64,000 nt of DNA, taken from contig JAKPUQ010000112.1 in NCBI GenBank assembly GCA_029572815.1, forward strand, positions 1 to 64,000, given 5' to 3'. Position 1 is the first letter of the stretch; each line of letters opens with the position of its first letter. This document shows, piece by piece, positions 42,929 through 50,428 of the stretch. Position numbers and translations under genes: made by a program. The DNA comes from Bacillota bacterium. Its GTDB lineage: Bacteria; Bacillota; Clostridia; Oscillospirales; Ruminococcaceae. The notes beneath the pieces were generated by a model. That model saw nothing but the letters and a program-made list of their open reading frames with translations. It was not told the DNA's origin and ran no database searches.

Positions 42929-44131
42929 ATGAAGCTTGAACCCATTGTTGTTTCACTCCTTGACACTGACCTGTACAAGTTCAACATGGACCAGGTCATC
43001 TTCCACAAGCACACAGACCTCTGCGGACAGTATTACTTCAAATGCCGCAATAAGGGCATAGTTTTCACTGACGAGATGGTGCAGGAGATAAACGCTCAGA
43101 TCGACCACCTGTGCACTCTCAGCTTCAAAAATGAGGAGCTGGACTACCTTCGCTCTATCCGCTTCATCAAGAACGACTATGTTGAGTTCCTCAGACTCTG
43201 GCACCCCATCAGGGACTACGTTACTGCTGAGCTCAATGCTGACGGCGAGCTTGAGATCGTTGTGGACGGTCCGCTGTTCTCGGCAATGCAGTTCGAGATA
43301 TATCTCCTTGAGATAGTCAACGAGGTGTACTTCCGCATGAAGTACGATTACGAAAAGCTGAGAAAGTCTGCCGAGGAGCGCCTTGACGCCAAGATAAAGG
43401 CTCTGAACGACGGAACGTATACATTCAAATTCGCAGAGTTCGGCTGCCGCAGAAGACTGTCACGCGAGTGGGAGGACGTTGTGGTAAAGCGCCTCTGCAC
43501 AGAGACCGACAAGTGCGTGGGTACTTCAAATGTTTACCTTGCCATGAAGTACAACGTAACTCCCATCGGCACCTATGCTCACGAGTTCGTGCAGATGTAT
43601 CAGGGAATTGACTCAATACCCCTTGCATACACCAACCACTATGCCATGAAGGACTGGTATGACGAGTATGACGGCGATAACGGAACGGCTCTTACGGATA
43701 CTATCACAACAGACCTGTTCCTGCTGGACTTCAACCGCTCAATGGTCAACAACTACACAGGTGTCCGCCACGACAGCGGAGATCCCTATGAGTGGGGCGA
43801 GAAGATGATCGCTCACTATAAGAAGTACGGCGTTGATCCCAGGACGAAGCTGCTGCTGTTCAGCGACAGCCTGGACTTCGACCGCGCACAGAAGCTTTAC
43901 GATCATTTCTGCGACAAGACCAAGGTTTCCTTCGGTATAGGAACATTCTGCTCCAACGATACCGAGGAGGAGGCTCTCAACATCGTTATAAAGCTCCAGT
44001 TCGTCAACGGCAGACCCGTGGCGAAGCTGTCCGACGCTGTTGGCAAGGCAATGTGCCGCGATGAGGAGTACCTTGAGTACCTCAAGCGCTCTGTTGACTT
44101 CAGACTGAAAAGAGAAGCCGATAAAAAATAA
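42929..44131 (+). CDS. pncB: nicotinate phosphoribosyltransferase
   Basis: A 400-residue enzyme of normal family length. N-terminal LLDTDLYKFNMDQVIFHKH and core segments FAEFGCRRRLSRE, TSNVYLAMKYNVTPIGTYAHE and GVRHDSGDPYEWGEK match PncB; the GTxAHE and DSGDP phrases bind the ribose phosphate. It converts nicotinate and PRPP to nicotinate mononucleotide, following PncA. A strong terminator ends the operon. Confidence 0.94.
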   Translation: MKLEPIVVSLLDTDLYKFNMDQVIFHKHTDLCGQYYFKCRNKGIVFTDEMVQEINAQIDHLCTLSFKNEELDYLRSIRFIKNDYVEFLRLWHPIRDYVTAELNADGELEIVVDGPLFSAMQFEIYLLEIVNEVYFRMKYDYEKLRKSAEERLDAKIKALNDGTYTFKFAEFGCRRRLSREWEDVVVKRLCTETDKCVGTSNVYLAMKYNVTPIGTYAHEFVQMYQGIDSIPLAYTNHYAMKDWYDEYDGDNGTALTDTITTDLFLLDFNRSMVNNYTGVRHDSGDPYEWGEKMIAHYKKYGVDPRTKLLLFSDSLDFDRAQKLYDHFCDKTKVSFGIGTFCSNDTEEEALNIVIKLQFVNGRPVAKLSDAVGKAMCRDEEYLEYLKRSVDFRLKREADKK

Positions 44132-44140
44132 GTATCCCAT

Positions 44141-44176
44141 ACGGAGAAGGCAATGAGTGAGCCTTCTCCGTTTTTT
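44141..44176 (+). terminator. terminator after pncB
   Basis: Perfect 11-bp stem ACGGAGAAGGC / GCCTTCTCCGT followed by six T. Confidence 0.92.
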
Positions 44177-44212
44177 GTTACAAATGTCACTGCGAAAGTT
44201 ATTCCTGTCATC

Positions 44213-44241
44213 TTGCGGAAATGTAACATTTGCGGTATAAT
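44213..44241 (+). promoter_or_regulatory. promoter of the two membrane-protein genes
   Basis: TTGCGG (44213-44218), 17-bp spacer, TATAAT (44236-44241). Confidence 0.6.
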
Positions 44242-44272
44242 CAGAGCATAGAAACACGGAAGGGGGATCACT

Positions 44273-44821
44273 ATGAGAGTTGATTACTACGGAATGGATA
44301 ATTGTACCTATGATATGTACTGCGGCAGACCTGCGCTGTTTGCTCCCGAGGGCGCAGATGAGGCTATGCTGGCAGGCTACGGCTTCGCAAGGCTTCCCGA
44401 CGGAAGATACATCCACTTCCTGGACCAGCAGGAATACTTCCACATAATAAACAATGAGGTGAACGGAAGGGTGGTATTCGATCAGGCTACCCACTACATG
44501 ATAACTCAGTATTACCGGTCACAGTACGCACCGCCGCCGCCTGTAAACCGCTCCGAGGGCGGCACTGTAATGTGTATCATCAGCCTGGCACTGTTCCTGA
44601 TAAGCCCCTTATTGATACTGGTAAATCCGGGCATCTCGATGCTGGGCTGGATAGCTTCACTGGTGCTTATGATAATCGTCAAAGCCACTTATCCTAAGAA
44701 TGTATTCGGCACAGTTCTTCTGATACTTCACATCGTTGCTTTTGTCGTAGGTTTCATCGCCCTGCTGCTTCTCATGGCAGCCTGCTATGATATTCTGAAC
44801 CAGTGCAGTCACATTGCCTGA
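44273..44821 (+). CDS. membrane protein of unknown function
   Basis: A 182-residue protein with GGAAGGGGG upstream. The N-terminal 90 residues are soluble and aromatic-rich (YYGMDNCTYDMYCGRPALF, YIHFLDQQEYFHIINN). Three hydrophobic helices follow between about 98 and 175. No known family is recognised. It lies 13 nt before the Lgt-like gene, so they are probably co-transcribed. Confidence 0.6.
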   Translation: MRVDYYGMDNCTYDMYCGRPALFAPEGADEAMLAGYGFARLPDGRYIHFLDQQEYFHIINNEVNGRVVFDQATHYMITQYYRSQYAPPPPVNRSEGGTVMCIISLALFLISPLLILVNPGISMLGWIASLVLMIIVKATYPKNVFGTVLLILHIVAFVVGFIALLLLMAACYDILNQCSHIA

Positions 44822-44834
44822 AAGGAGAGAAAAT

Positions 44835-45560
44835 ATGAATATACATATCTGTACAGACCACGGTCTCATACCGCCCTATGCCATAATGCTAATGCTGTCT
44901 TTTGCAGCAGGACTTGTGCTGCAGTTCTTACTGAATATCAGAGGCGGAATAAAGCGCAATATCGCAGCTTACAGTATTCTCCTTGCAATGCCCATGAGCA
45001 TTTTCTTTGCACTGCTCCTCACTTATATCTCCACAGGAGGAAAGGCTTTCGGTATTTCCTCCATCGGCGGAGCTGCCGGAATGTACGCCTCCGCTCTCAC
45101 CATGGCAGCTATCTCCCGCAGACGTGAGAGCTTCGGAGTCATGCTCCGCAGCTGCACCCTTTCTCTTCCACTGATGTACAGCATATCAAAGATAGGCTGC
45201 CTGCTGGGAGGCTGCTGCCGCGGTGTGGATTACAGCGGCGTCATGTGCGTTGAGTACAGCGGCGAGCGTATGGGGCATCTCTGCGCATTCCCCGTTCAGA
45301 TAGCTGAGTCCGCAGCCTTTTTCGCCATATTCATCATGGGTATGATGATGTATCTCAGACGCAGCAGGAGCGCAGTTCCAGCGGTGTTCCTTCTCTCCGC
45401 AGGGGCTAAATTCGTTCTGGACTTCCTCAGGGTTTCCCACACGGGAAAGGTCATCTCCCTCAACCAGCTGCTCTGCGCCGCAGCTGCGGCGGTATGCGTT
45501 GCAGTTATAGTCCTTCGGGAGCGTAAGTCCCGCGGCTTTGCAGAACGTGCATATAACTGA
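44835..45560 (+). CDS. Lgt-like prolipoprotein diacylglyceryl transferase family protein
   Basis: A 241-residue polytopic protein with about seven TM helices. ATG 44835 follows AAAGGAG. The central SKIGCLLGGCCRGVDYSG resembles the Lgt-related phrase RIGCFLxGCCYG, and EYSGERMGHLCAFPVQIAES matches the downstream part of that family. Classical Lgt transfers diacylglyceryl to the lipoprotein Cys. This shorter variant may be a paralogue with another acceptor, since the core HGG and Arg motifs of Lgt are not obvious. Confidence 0.68.
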   Translation: MNIHICTDHGLIPPYAIMLMLSFAAGLVLQFLLNIRGGIKRNIAAYSILLAMPMSIFFALLLTYISTGGKAFGISSIGGAAGMYASALTMAAISRRRESFGVMLRSCTLSLPLMYSISKIGCLLGGCCRGVDYSGVMCVEYSGERMGHLCAFPVQIAESAAFFAIFIMGMMMYLRRSRSAVPAVFLLSAGAKFVLDFLRVSHTGKVISLNQLLCAAAAAVCVAVIVLRERKSRGFAERAYN

Positions 45561-45564
45561 GAAA

Positions 45565-45591
45565 ACGGCTCACAGTCTTACTGTGAGCCGT
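45565..45591. terminator. bidirectional terminator
   Basis: Stem ACGGCTCACAG / CTGTGAGCCGT with loop TCTTA. It overlaps the stop codon of the convergent ABC exporter gene. Confidence 0.75.
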
Positions 45592-47290
45592 CTGTATTAT
45601 CGGTGAAATCAATGACCCTGTCGCAAATCTCCAGAGCCGCAGGTCTGTGTGTTACTATGACCACGGTCTTGTCAGTCATGCTGCGGAGGTTTTCAAGGAG
45701 CTGCCTTTCTGTGCCCTCATCAAGGGCGCTGGTGGCTTCGTCCAGAAGCAGTACGGGACTTTCCGAGAACACTGCCCTTGCAATGGCTATCCTCTGCATC
45801 TGTCCTTCCGAGAGACCTGTTCCGCGCTCGCCAAGGAGAGTGTCCGCGCCTGCCTCAAGCTCCGCAACAAAGCCGTCGGCGCAGGCTATTTCCAGGGATT
45901 TGTTCAGCCGCTCGCTGTTGTCCATATCAGCCTTGTCGCTGAATGCCACCACCTCGCGGATAGTTCCGCTCATGAGCTGATTGCCCTGTGGGACGTAGGC
46001 GAAAAGCCTGTGCCACTGAGGCGTCAGCTCAGTCTCATTGCCCTTTGTATCAGTGAGATAGCGCTTGCCGCCGTCCAGCCTGTAAATGCTCATGAGAAGC
46101 TTCAGCACTGTGGATTTTCCGCAGCCGCTGTGTCCCGTGAACGCCACATACTCACCCTTCTTTATGTCGATACTGATATCACTGAGCACCTCAGGCATAT
46201 CATCTTTGGACAGCTTCTTTATACTGTCGGCAGCAGGGTAGTAGGTGAAGCTTGCATTGCGTATACCGAAGGAGCTCAGCTCCTGTGAGTAATACCTTCC
46301 AACCTCTTCGGTGCTGAGGGGAGCAAGGTCGCTGTCATCGTCAAAGCTCTCTATCTCCATAAGCCTTTCCGCACTGGCGGTCATGGCGTAGAATTTGGGG
46401 AGATAGCCTGTGATATTGGCAAATGGAGTCTGTATCTGTGAGATGAGCTGGGTAATGGCGGTGAGGGTGCCGTAGCTTATGGTGCCCATGAGTATGCCGT
46501 AGCCGCAGTAGCAGACGCCGAAAAGGTACATACCGTTCATGGCGGCGGCAAAGCCTATATTGCAGAGATTGGAGAAGCGGTTCTTCTTCAGTCTGGCGGA
46601 CTTATGGGCGTTCATTCTGTCTGCGGCGTCCTTCTCTGTCTGATTCTCGGCGGCGAATGAGCGTATCATCATCATGCTGCCGATGCGCTCCTGCAGGAAC
46701 ACCCTCAGCCTGCCGTCTTTTTCCTGTACCTGCTTGTGGAGCCGTTTCAGCACCTTGCGGAAGCCGTAGGTGAAAAGCAGCATCACCACCGCGCAGGGGA
46801 GAAGTATAAGCGCGAACCGTCGGTCCAGCACTATCATCATTATGACGGCGCTTATCATCTTGACTATCATGCCTGCCAGCCCCGGGAGTATCTCCACATA
46901 GCTGTCTGCCACCACCACGGTGTCGCTGGTGAGGCGGTTCAGCCATTCTCCCGAGTGTACGGCGCTGACAGTGGCGAAGTCCTTGCGGAGGATATTGTCC
47001 ATGAGCCGTGCCTTGAACAGGTTCTCGAAGGTGGCGCGGGAGAGCTCATTGAGCCACCTCACCATTGCCCTCAGACCTATCTGAACAAGGATCAGTATTA
47101 CCGTAAGGAGGGTATATCTGAAAAAACCGTCCCTGTCACGGGCTGCCGCGGAGTCTACTATATTCCTCAGCAGCAAAGCGTACAGGACTCCGCTGGCGCC
47201 GTGGAGCGCCTGTATTATTACCAGAGCCAGTATGTACAGCTTCTTTCCTCCGGGGACGGAATAAAGCCGTTTTATCGGATCGTTCTTCAT
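45578..47290 (-). CDS. ABC exporter, fused permease and ATPase
   Basis: A 570-residue half-transporter. Six TM helices fill the N-terminal about 310 residues. The ATPase has Walker A GHSGCGKSTVLKLL, signature LSEGQMQRIAIARA and Walker B VLLLDEATSALDEG. ATG 47290 is preferred to a GTG at 47335 because it overlaps the peptidase stop as ATGA, the junction used elsewhere in this cluster. No N-terminal C39 peptidase is present, so any leader removal would fall to the S24/S26-like protein. It is the last gene and the likely exporter of the cluster's product. Confidence 0.87.
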   Translation of the reverse strand: MKNDPIKRLYSVPGGKKLYILALVIIQALHGASGVLYALLLRNIVDSAAARDRDGFFRYTLLTVILILVQIGLRAMVRWLNELSRATFENLFKARLMDNILRKDFATVSAVHSGEWLNRLTSDTVVVADSYVEILPGLAGMIVKMISAVIMMIVLDRRFALILLPCAVVMLLFTYGFRKVLKRLHKQVQEKDGRLRVFLQERIGSMMMIRSFAAENQTEKDAADRMNAHKSARLKKNRFSNLCNIGFAAAMNGMYLFGVCYCGYGILMGTISYGTLTAITQLISQIQTPFANITGYLPKFYAMTASAERLMEIESFDDDSDLAPLSTEEVGRYYSQELSSFGIRNASFTYYPAADSIKKLSKDDMPEVLSDISIDIKKGEYVAFTGHSGCGKSTVLKLLMSIYRLDGGKRYLTDTKGNETELTPQWHRLFAYVPQGNQLMSGTIREVVAFSDKADMDNSERLNKSLEIACADGFVAELEAGADTLLGERGTGLSEGQMQRIAIARAVFSESPVLLLDEATSALDEGTERQLLENLRSMTDKTVVIVTHRPAALEICDRVIDFTDNTDGSQ

Positions 47291-47711
47291 TTTTTCAATA
47301 TCTGCCTTAGTTTTATTTTTGCCTTCTTGAAGCACTTTCTCAGGGGATAGGTGAAAACGATGAATCGGCTGTAAAGGCGGTAGGGGAGCTCATTGACGGA
47401 ATGCTCCCTGCCCTTGCGGACGAAGCCCGTCATAACGCCGATGACGTTCTCCTCCATGATGTTATTCTCCTTGTTGAGACAGTTGTCGCCCAGGGTGACA
47501 TAGCTGCCGCTGCAGACCTTCACCACGCGATGGAGCACATAGCTCTCGGGGGGCGCCTGTAGAGTATAACGTCATACTTCCTGCACCTCTCCTCGCCCTT
47601 TCGTCTTACAGTGAACATATCCCTGTCCTGTTTCAGCAGGGGCAGCATACTCACTCCGCGGTTGGTGTAGGTCATCTCACCGTTTTTTTCAAGGTATTCT
47701 TCGTAAGTCAT
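47287..47711 (-). CDS. S24/S26-like peptidase, frameshifted
   Basis: The first frame (from ATG 47711) encodes MTYEEYLEKNGEMTYTNRGV then SMLPLLKQDRDMF, where the Ser of GVSMLP is the expected nucleophile, and KYDVILYRRPP. It then breaks at a G6 run (47548-47553 on the plus strand). The continuation LHRVVKVCSGSYVTLGDNCL is in the next frame and gives the usual second half of an S24/S26 signal-peptidase-like fold. One extra base in the run restores about 141 residues. The start overlaps the HPrK-like stop (ATGA). Such proteins occur beside PqqD and HPrK-like genes in peptide-modification clusters. Confidence 0.78.
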
Positions 47712-48439
47712 CTCATGCCCTCATATGCGGTCACTGCCGCCGAAATATCCATGTTGCAGCCCAGGCGGTAGAGAGCGGTCTGCTCTGCCAGCATATCCGC
47801 AAGGGTCAGTGTCTTCTGCATTTTCGCCATATCCGAGGGACGGTATATCTGCTGTATAAGCATAGGATAAGCCTCCGCGGCGGATATGGGGACTATGCTG
47901 TTTTCCGCGGCTCTTGTGAGTATGCATATCGCCTTCAGCGGTACGGATATGTTAGCTCCCAGCCTGTGCTTGCCGTTATATGGGGTGCCGAATGCTGTGA
48001 CTCCGCTTTCGCTTATCCTCAGAAGAGGCTTGTCATCGTTGACCATAACGGCGCGGCTGCCGAAGTATTCTCTCCACAGCCTTGTGTGGGTGGATTTTCC
48101 CGTTCCCGATTTAGCCGTGAAAAGATAGCCCACTCCGTCAACTGCCACAACAGAGCCGTGGAAGAGAACGGTGTCAAAGTCAGGCATTTTTTCTGCGATC
48201 TTGCGGTAGACCGCCAGCTCCTCAAGGTAGCTGTCGCTGTATACCTGTACAGGGCGTCCCTCAAATCTGTCTTCATTGGCGGAGCGCTGACGCTCAGAGT
48301 CAATATCGGACTTGTCAGTGATTACGGTGTATTCCGCTTCCTTATCTGTTAGGTAGTCCCTGCAATAATCGTGTACCTCGTCATAGAGTGAGTCCACACA
48401 GACTACTCTGTCGGCTATCATGTAGTTATTCTTTATCAT
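47708..48439 (-). CDS. HPr kinase-like P-loop protein
   Basis: A 243-residue protein with the C-terminal fold of HPr kinase / PEP carboxykinase. Walker A is FTAKSGTGKSTHTRLW, followed by AVMVNDDKPLL and the TPYNGKHRLG segment. It lacks the HPrK N-terminal domain. Similar short HPrK-like kinases in lasso-peptide clusters phosphorylate the precursor peptide. It overlaps the nucleotidyltransferase frame upstream and the peptidase downstream, so it is translationally coupled to both. Confidence 0.85.
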   Translation of the reverse strand: MIKNNYMIADRVVCVDSLYDEVHDYCRDYLTDKEAEYTVITDKSDIDSERQRSANEDRFEGRPVQVYSDSYLEELAVYRKIAEKMPDFDTVLFHGSVVAVDGVGYLFTAKSGTGKSTHTRLWREYFGSRAVMVNDDKPLLRISESGVTAFGTPYNGKHRLGANISVPLKAICILTRAAENSIVPISAAEAYPMLIQQIYRPSDMAKMQKTLTLADMLAEQTALYRLGCNMDISAAVTAYEGMR

Positions 48440-49551
48440 GTTTTTTCAGTGCCTTTACCTCTGCGGCGATCTTCTGGTGATTGACGATGATCCCTTTGAC
48501 CCAGCGGCATACATATCCTACGGGGACAAATGCCTTGTACCTGCAAAGGCGGGGATATATGTGTTTCATATAATCATGGTCGGGGAACAGTCTTGCGCGG
48601 ACAAAGCCTGCCTTTGAGCTCTTTCCCGACTGTCTTTCGTATTTTTTCAAAGCATTGTCGGCAGCGTTGCTTCTTGTGCCGTAGGTGCCGTAGTCAAGGA
48701 AGCTGTCCAGCAGCTTCTCCTCGGTTTCCGTCAGGTCGGGGACCCCCGGGTGAGGAGAAGAGCTTCATTGCAAGAGCAAGGCGCTCCTGTTCGTATTCCT
48801 CAATGCCCAGCTCCTTCATCTGTTCGGAGATATAGCCGCGGTCGATGCTGCTGCCCTTTGCCTTCATGAAAACGTAACAGTCAAGCAGCGAGCGTATACC
48901 TGTTCCGCCGCAGCTGTAGTGCTTGTACTCATGGGCGGTCACATACACATAGAAGTCCTCATCGGACAGGCGGCAGCCGTATTTTCTGCCCTCGTCCGGC
49001 TTCAGCAGACGTCCGGGATCCTGATAGTAGTCATAGAGCTTCTTTGTGTCATAGCTGAACAGACGGGTGTGCATCTCGAAATTCATTACGGGCGGCTTCA
49101 TATAGATGTCGTCGGCAGCCTTGCCCACTCTCTCGGCAGTATAGCCCCTTGCCAGCATTATATCCCTGACTTCATTCTGGAAGGCAGGGTCATAGAGTAT
49201 ATCGTTATCAGACATCTCGCGCATACCGCCGCGGGGATAGAGCTCCTTGAGTATCACGCCTTTAAGCGGCAGATACCATATGCCGTGGCATTCAAACTCA
49301 GCGGTTATGGCTTCACGCTCTGAGTCAAGGAGGATATTTTTCCTGACAGCCTTGTTGTATGCCTGAATGAATTTTTCATCTGCGGCTCCTGCTTTCTCAA
49401 GGGGCACATATACTGCCGCCCTGACGGTATGAGCCTTGCAGAGACTGTACAGCTTTTCAATATCCATAGCCTTTACTTTTTCGGCGTCCGGAGCTGTATC
49501 GTTCACCGCACAGGCGAGCAGATATATCAGATCCTTTTTGATATCGTTCAT
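48426..49551 (-). CDS. nucleotidyltransferase family protein (NTP_transf_5-like), frameshifted
   Basis: ATG 49551 overlaps the PqqD stop. The N-terminal portion shows YLPLKGVILKELYPRGGMRE followed by MSDNDILYDP, the K-G and D-x-D active-site pattern of this family. The frame is lost at a C5 run (48743-48747). The other frame continues with VPDLTETEEKLLDSFLDYGT and KKYERQSGKSSKAGFVRARL to the stop at 48426; one base fewer in the run gives about 375 residues. This type is seen in lasso-like and related clusters, where it may adenylate a peptide or another partner. Here the target is unknown. Confidence 0.8.
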
Positions 49552-49808
49552 TCTGTGACAGCTCCAATAGAGCGGAGCTTAGCGATGACAGCGGCAGTGT
49601 CTCTCTCTGCCACTGAGCGTTCAACGTCATACTTTTCGAGAAGCTTATCAACGATAGCAGTCTCGGTGGTATCCGACTTGAGGCACTCGATTATGAAAGC
49701 GGCAGTGGGATTGCTGCGGATAAGACCGCTCCACTTAGTACCGCTGGTGGAAACTGTGATGTGTTCACCTCTTGATACATGGGTGAGAAATCCCGGGTCA
49801 AGTTTCAT
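49548..49808 (-). CDS. PqqD-family RiPP recognition element
   Basis: An 86-residue stand-alone PqqD-like protein, the RRE fold that binds leader peptides. The pattern is FLTHVSRGEHITVSTSG followed by TKWSGLIRSNPTAAFIIECL and the C-terminal helix TAIVDKLLEKYDVERSVAE. It overlaps the lipoprotein stop (ATGA) upstream and the nucleotidyltransferase start downstream. Its presence implies that a ribosomal peptide is processed by the cluster. Confidence 0.85.
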   Translation of the reverse strand: MKLDPGFLTHVSRGEHITVSTSGTKWSGLIRSNPTAAFIIECLKSDTTETAIVDKLLEKYDVERSVAERDTAAVIAKLRSIGAVTE

Positions 49809-50215
49809 GGATAAAACTCCTTTCTGTCAGTCGATGGGATAATGGGCAGCTCAATAACGCCGCTGTCCGATGTTGTGTCGGGAAGTGGTGAGACCGGCTG
49901 TGCAGGGGCTTCCTCTGCCTCCGGAGGGATTATACCCGCCTCGATAAGCGCAGATGTTTCGGGATCGTCTGCTGAGGCTGAGCTGTTTGCGGCAGCTGTA
50001 GTAACAGCCGTTTCCGTTGAAGCAGCAGTGGTCACCTCGGGGGCTGATCCGGTAGTTCCGGCAGCTGTTGTGGCCGCTGCAGCGGTGGTATCTGCGGCAG
50101 TTGTAACAGCAGATGCCTCCGATGAGGAGACAGGCTTCGAGCTTCCGCCCTTGCCGTCGTTACAGCCTGTCAGCATAAGAGCTGCGGCGAATAATACAGG
50201 TAATGTTCTTTTCAT
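49805..50215 (-). CDS. Thr/Ala-rich lipoprotein of the peptide cluster
   Basis: A 136-residue lipoprotein. ATG 50215 (GAAGGAG upstream) begins MKRTLPVLFAAALMLTGCND, with the lipobox Cys at 18. A low-complexity Ser/Thr/Ala region (about 28-95) leads to an acidic and Pro-rich tail ending in GVIELPIIPSTDRKEFYP. It is first in the cluster, so it may hold the product at the membrane or itself be the substrate of the modification enzymes; its short C-terminal segment could be a core. No family is recognised. Confidence 0.65.
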   Translation of the reverse strand: MKRTLPVLFAAALMLTGCNDGKGGSSKPVSSSEASAVTTAADTTAAAATTAAGTTGSAPEVTTAASTETAVTTAAANSSASADDPETSALIEAGIIPPEAEEAPAQPVSPLPDTTSDSGVIELPIIPSTDRKEFYP

Positions 50216-50242
50216 AATGTACTCCTTCAAATTTATACGAAC

Positions 50243-50271
50243 ATTATAACACAAAAGCTTGAGAATAGCAA
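50243..50271 (-). promoter_or_regulatory. promoter of the PqqD/HPrK-like cluster (minus strand)
   Basis: On the minus strand TTGCTA (50271-50266), 17-bp spacer, TATAAT (50248-50243), about 28 bp before the lipoprotein ATG. Confidence 0.65.
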
Positions 50272-50294
50272 GCTGTGAAAGTAAACTGCGAAAA

Positions 50295-50320
50295 ACAGGC
50301 AGCCCATAAGGACTGCCTGT
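50295..50320 (-). terminator. terminator after the 32-residue peptide gene
   Basis: On the minus strand ACAGGCAGTC / GGCTGCCTGT-type stem followed by TTTTT. It separates the LRR/peptide transcript from the PqqD cluster promoter. Confidence 0.75.
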
Positions 50321-50329
50321 ATCAGAACT

Positions 50330-50428
50330 TTACTGGGGTTCGAGCTCGGGATCGCTGGTGGTGATTACGTCCTCGTTCTCAAACTCTATGAGCTCCATAT
50401 CGGGAGCAGTGTATTTTTCCTTCATCAT
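50330..50428 (-). CDS. 32-residue acidic peptide, candidate precursor
   Basis: A very short gene that is easy to miss. ATG 50428 (or the next codon, ATG 50425) has AAAGGAG 7 nt upstream and overlaps the TGA of the LRR gene as ATGA, so it is translationally coupled. The peptide starts MMKEKYTAPDMELIEFENED and ends VITTSDPELEPQ, then TAA at 50330. It is acidic, has no Cys and no signal peptide, and ends with a Thr-Thr-Ser stretch that could be phosphorylated or otherwise modified. A terminator follows, and then the promoter of the PqqD/HPrK-like/nucleotidyltransferase cluster. It is a reasonable precursor candidate, although a small chaperone-like partner of the LRR protein cannot be excluded. 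Confidence 0.6.
   Translation of the reverse strand: MMKEKYTAPDMELIEFENEDVITTSDPELEPQ

Noticed and set aside
43739-44494. A 251-codon minus-strand frame over the end of pncB
   Set aside because: It crosses the pncB terminator and the next promoter; shadow only.
47708-48439. The HPrK-like gene as a true HPr kinase (hprK)
   Set aside because: It lacks the N-terminal domain of HPrK/P and lies within a PqqD cluster with overlapping genes.
45578-50428. A standard lasso-peptide cluster
   Set aside because: No asparagine-synthetase-like cyclase or B2 transglutaminase-like protease is present in the window.
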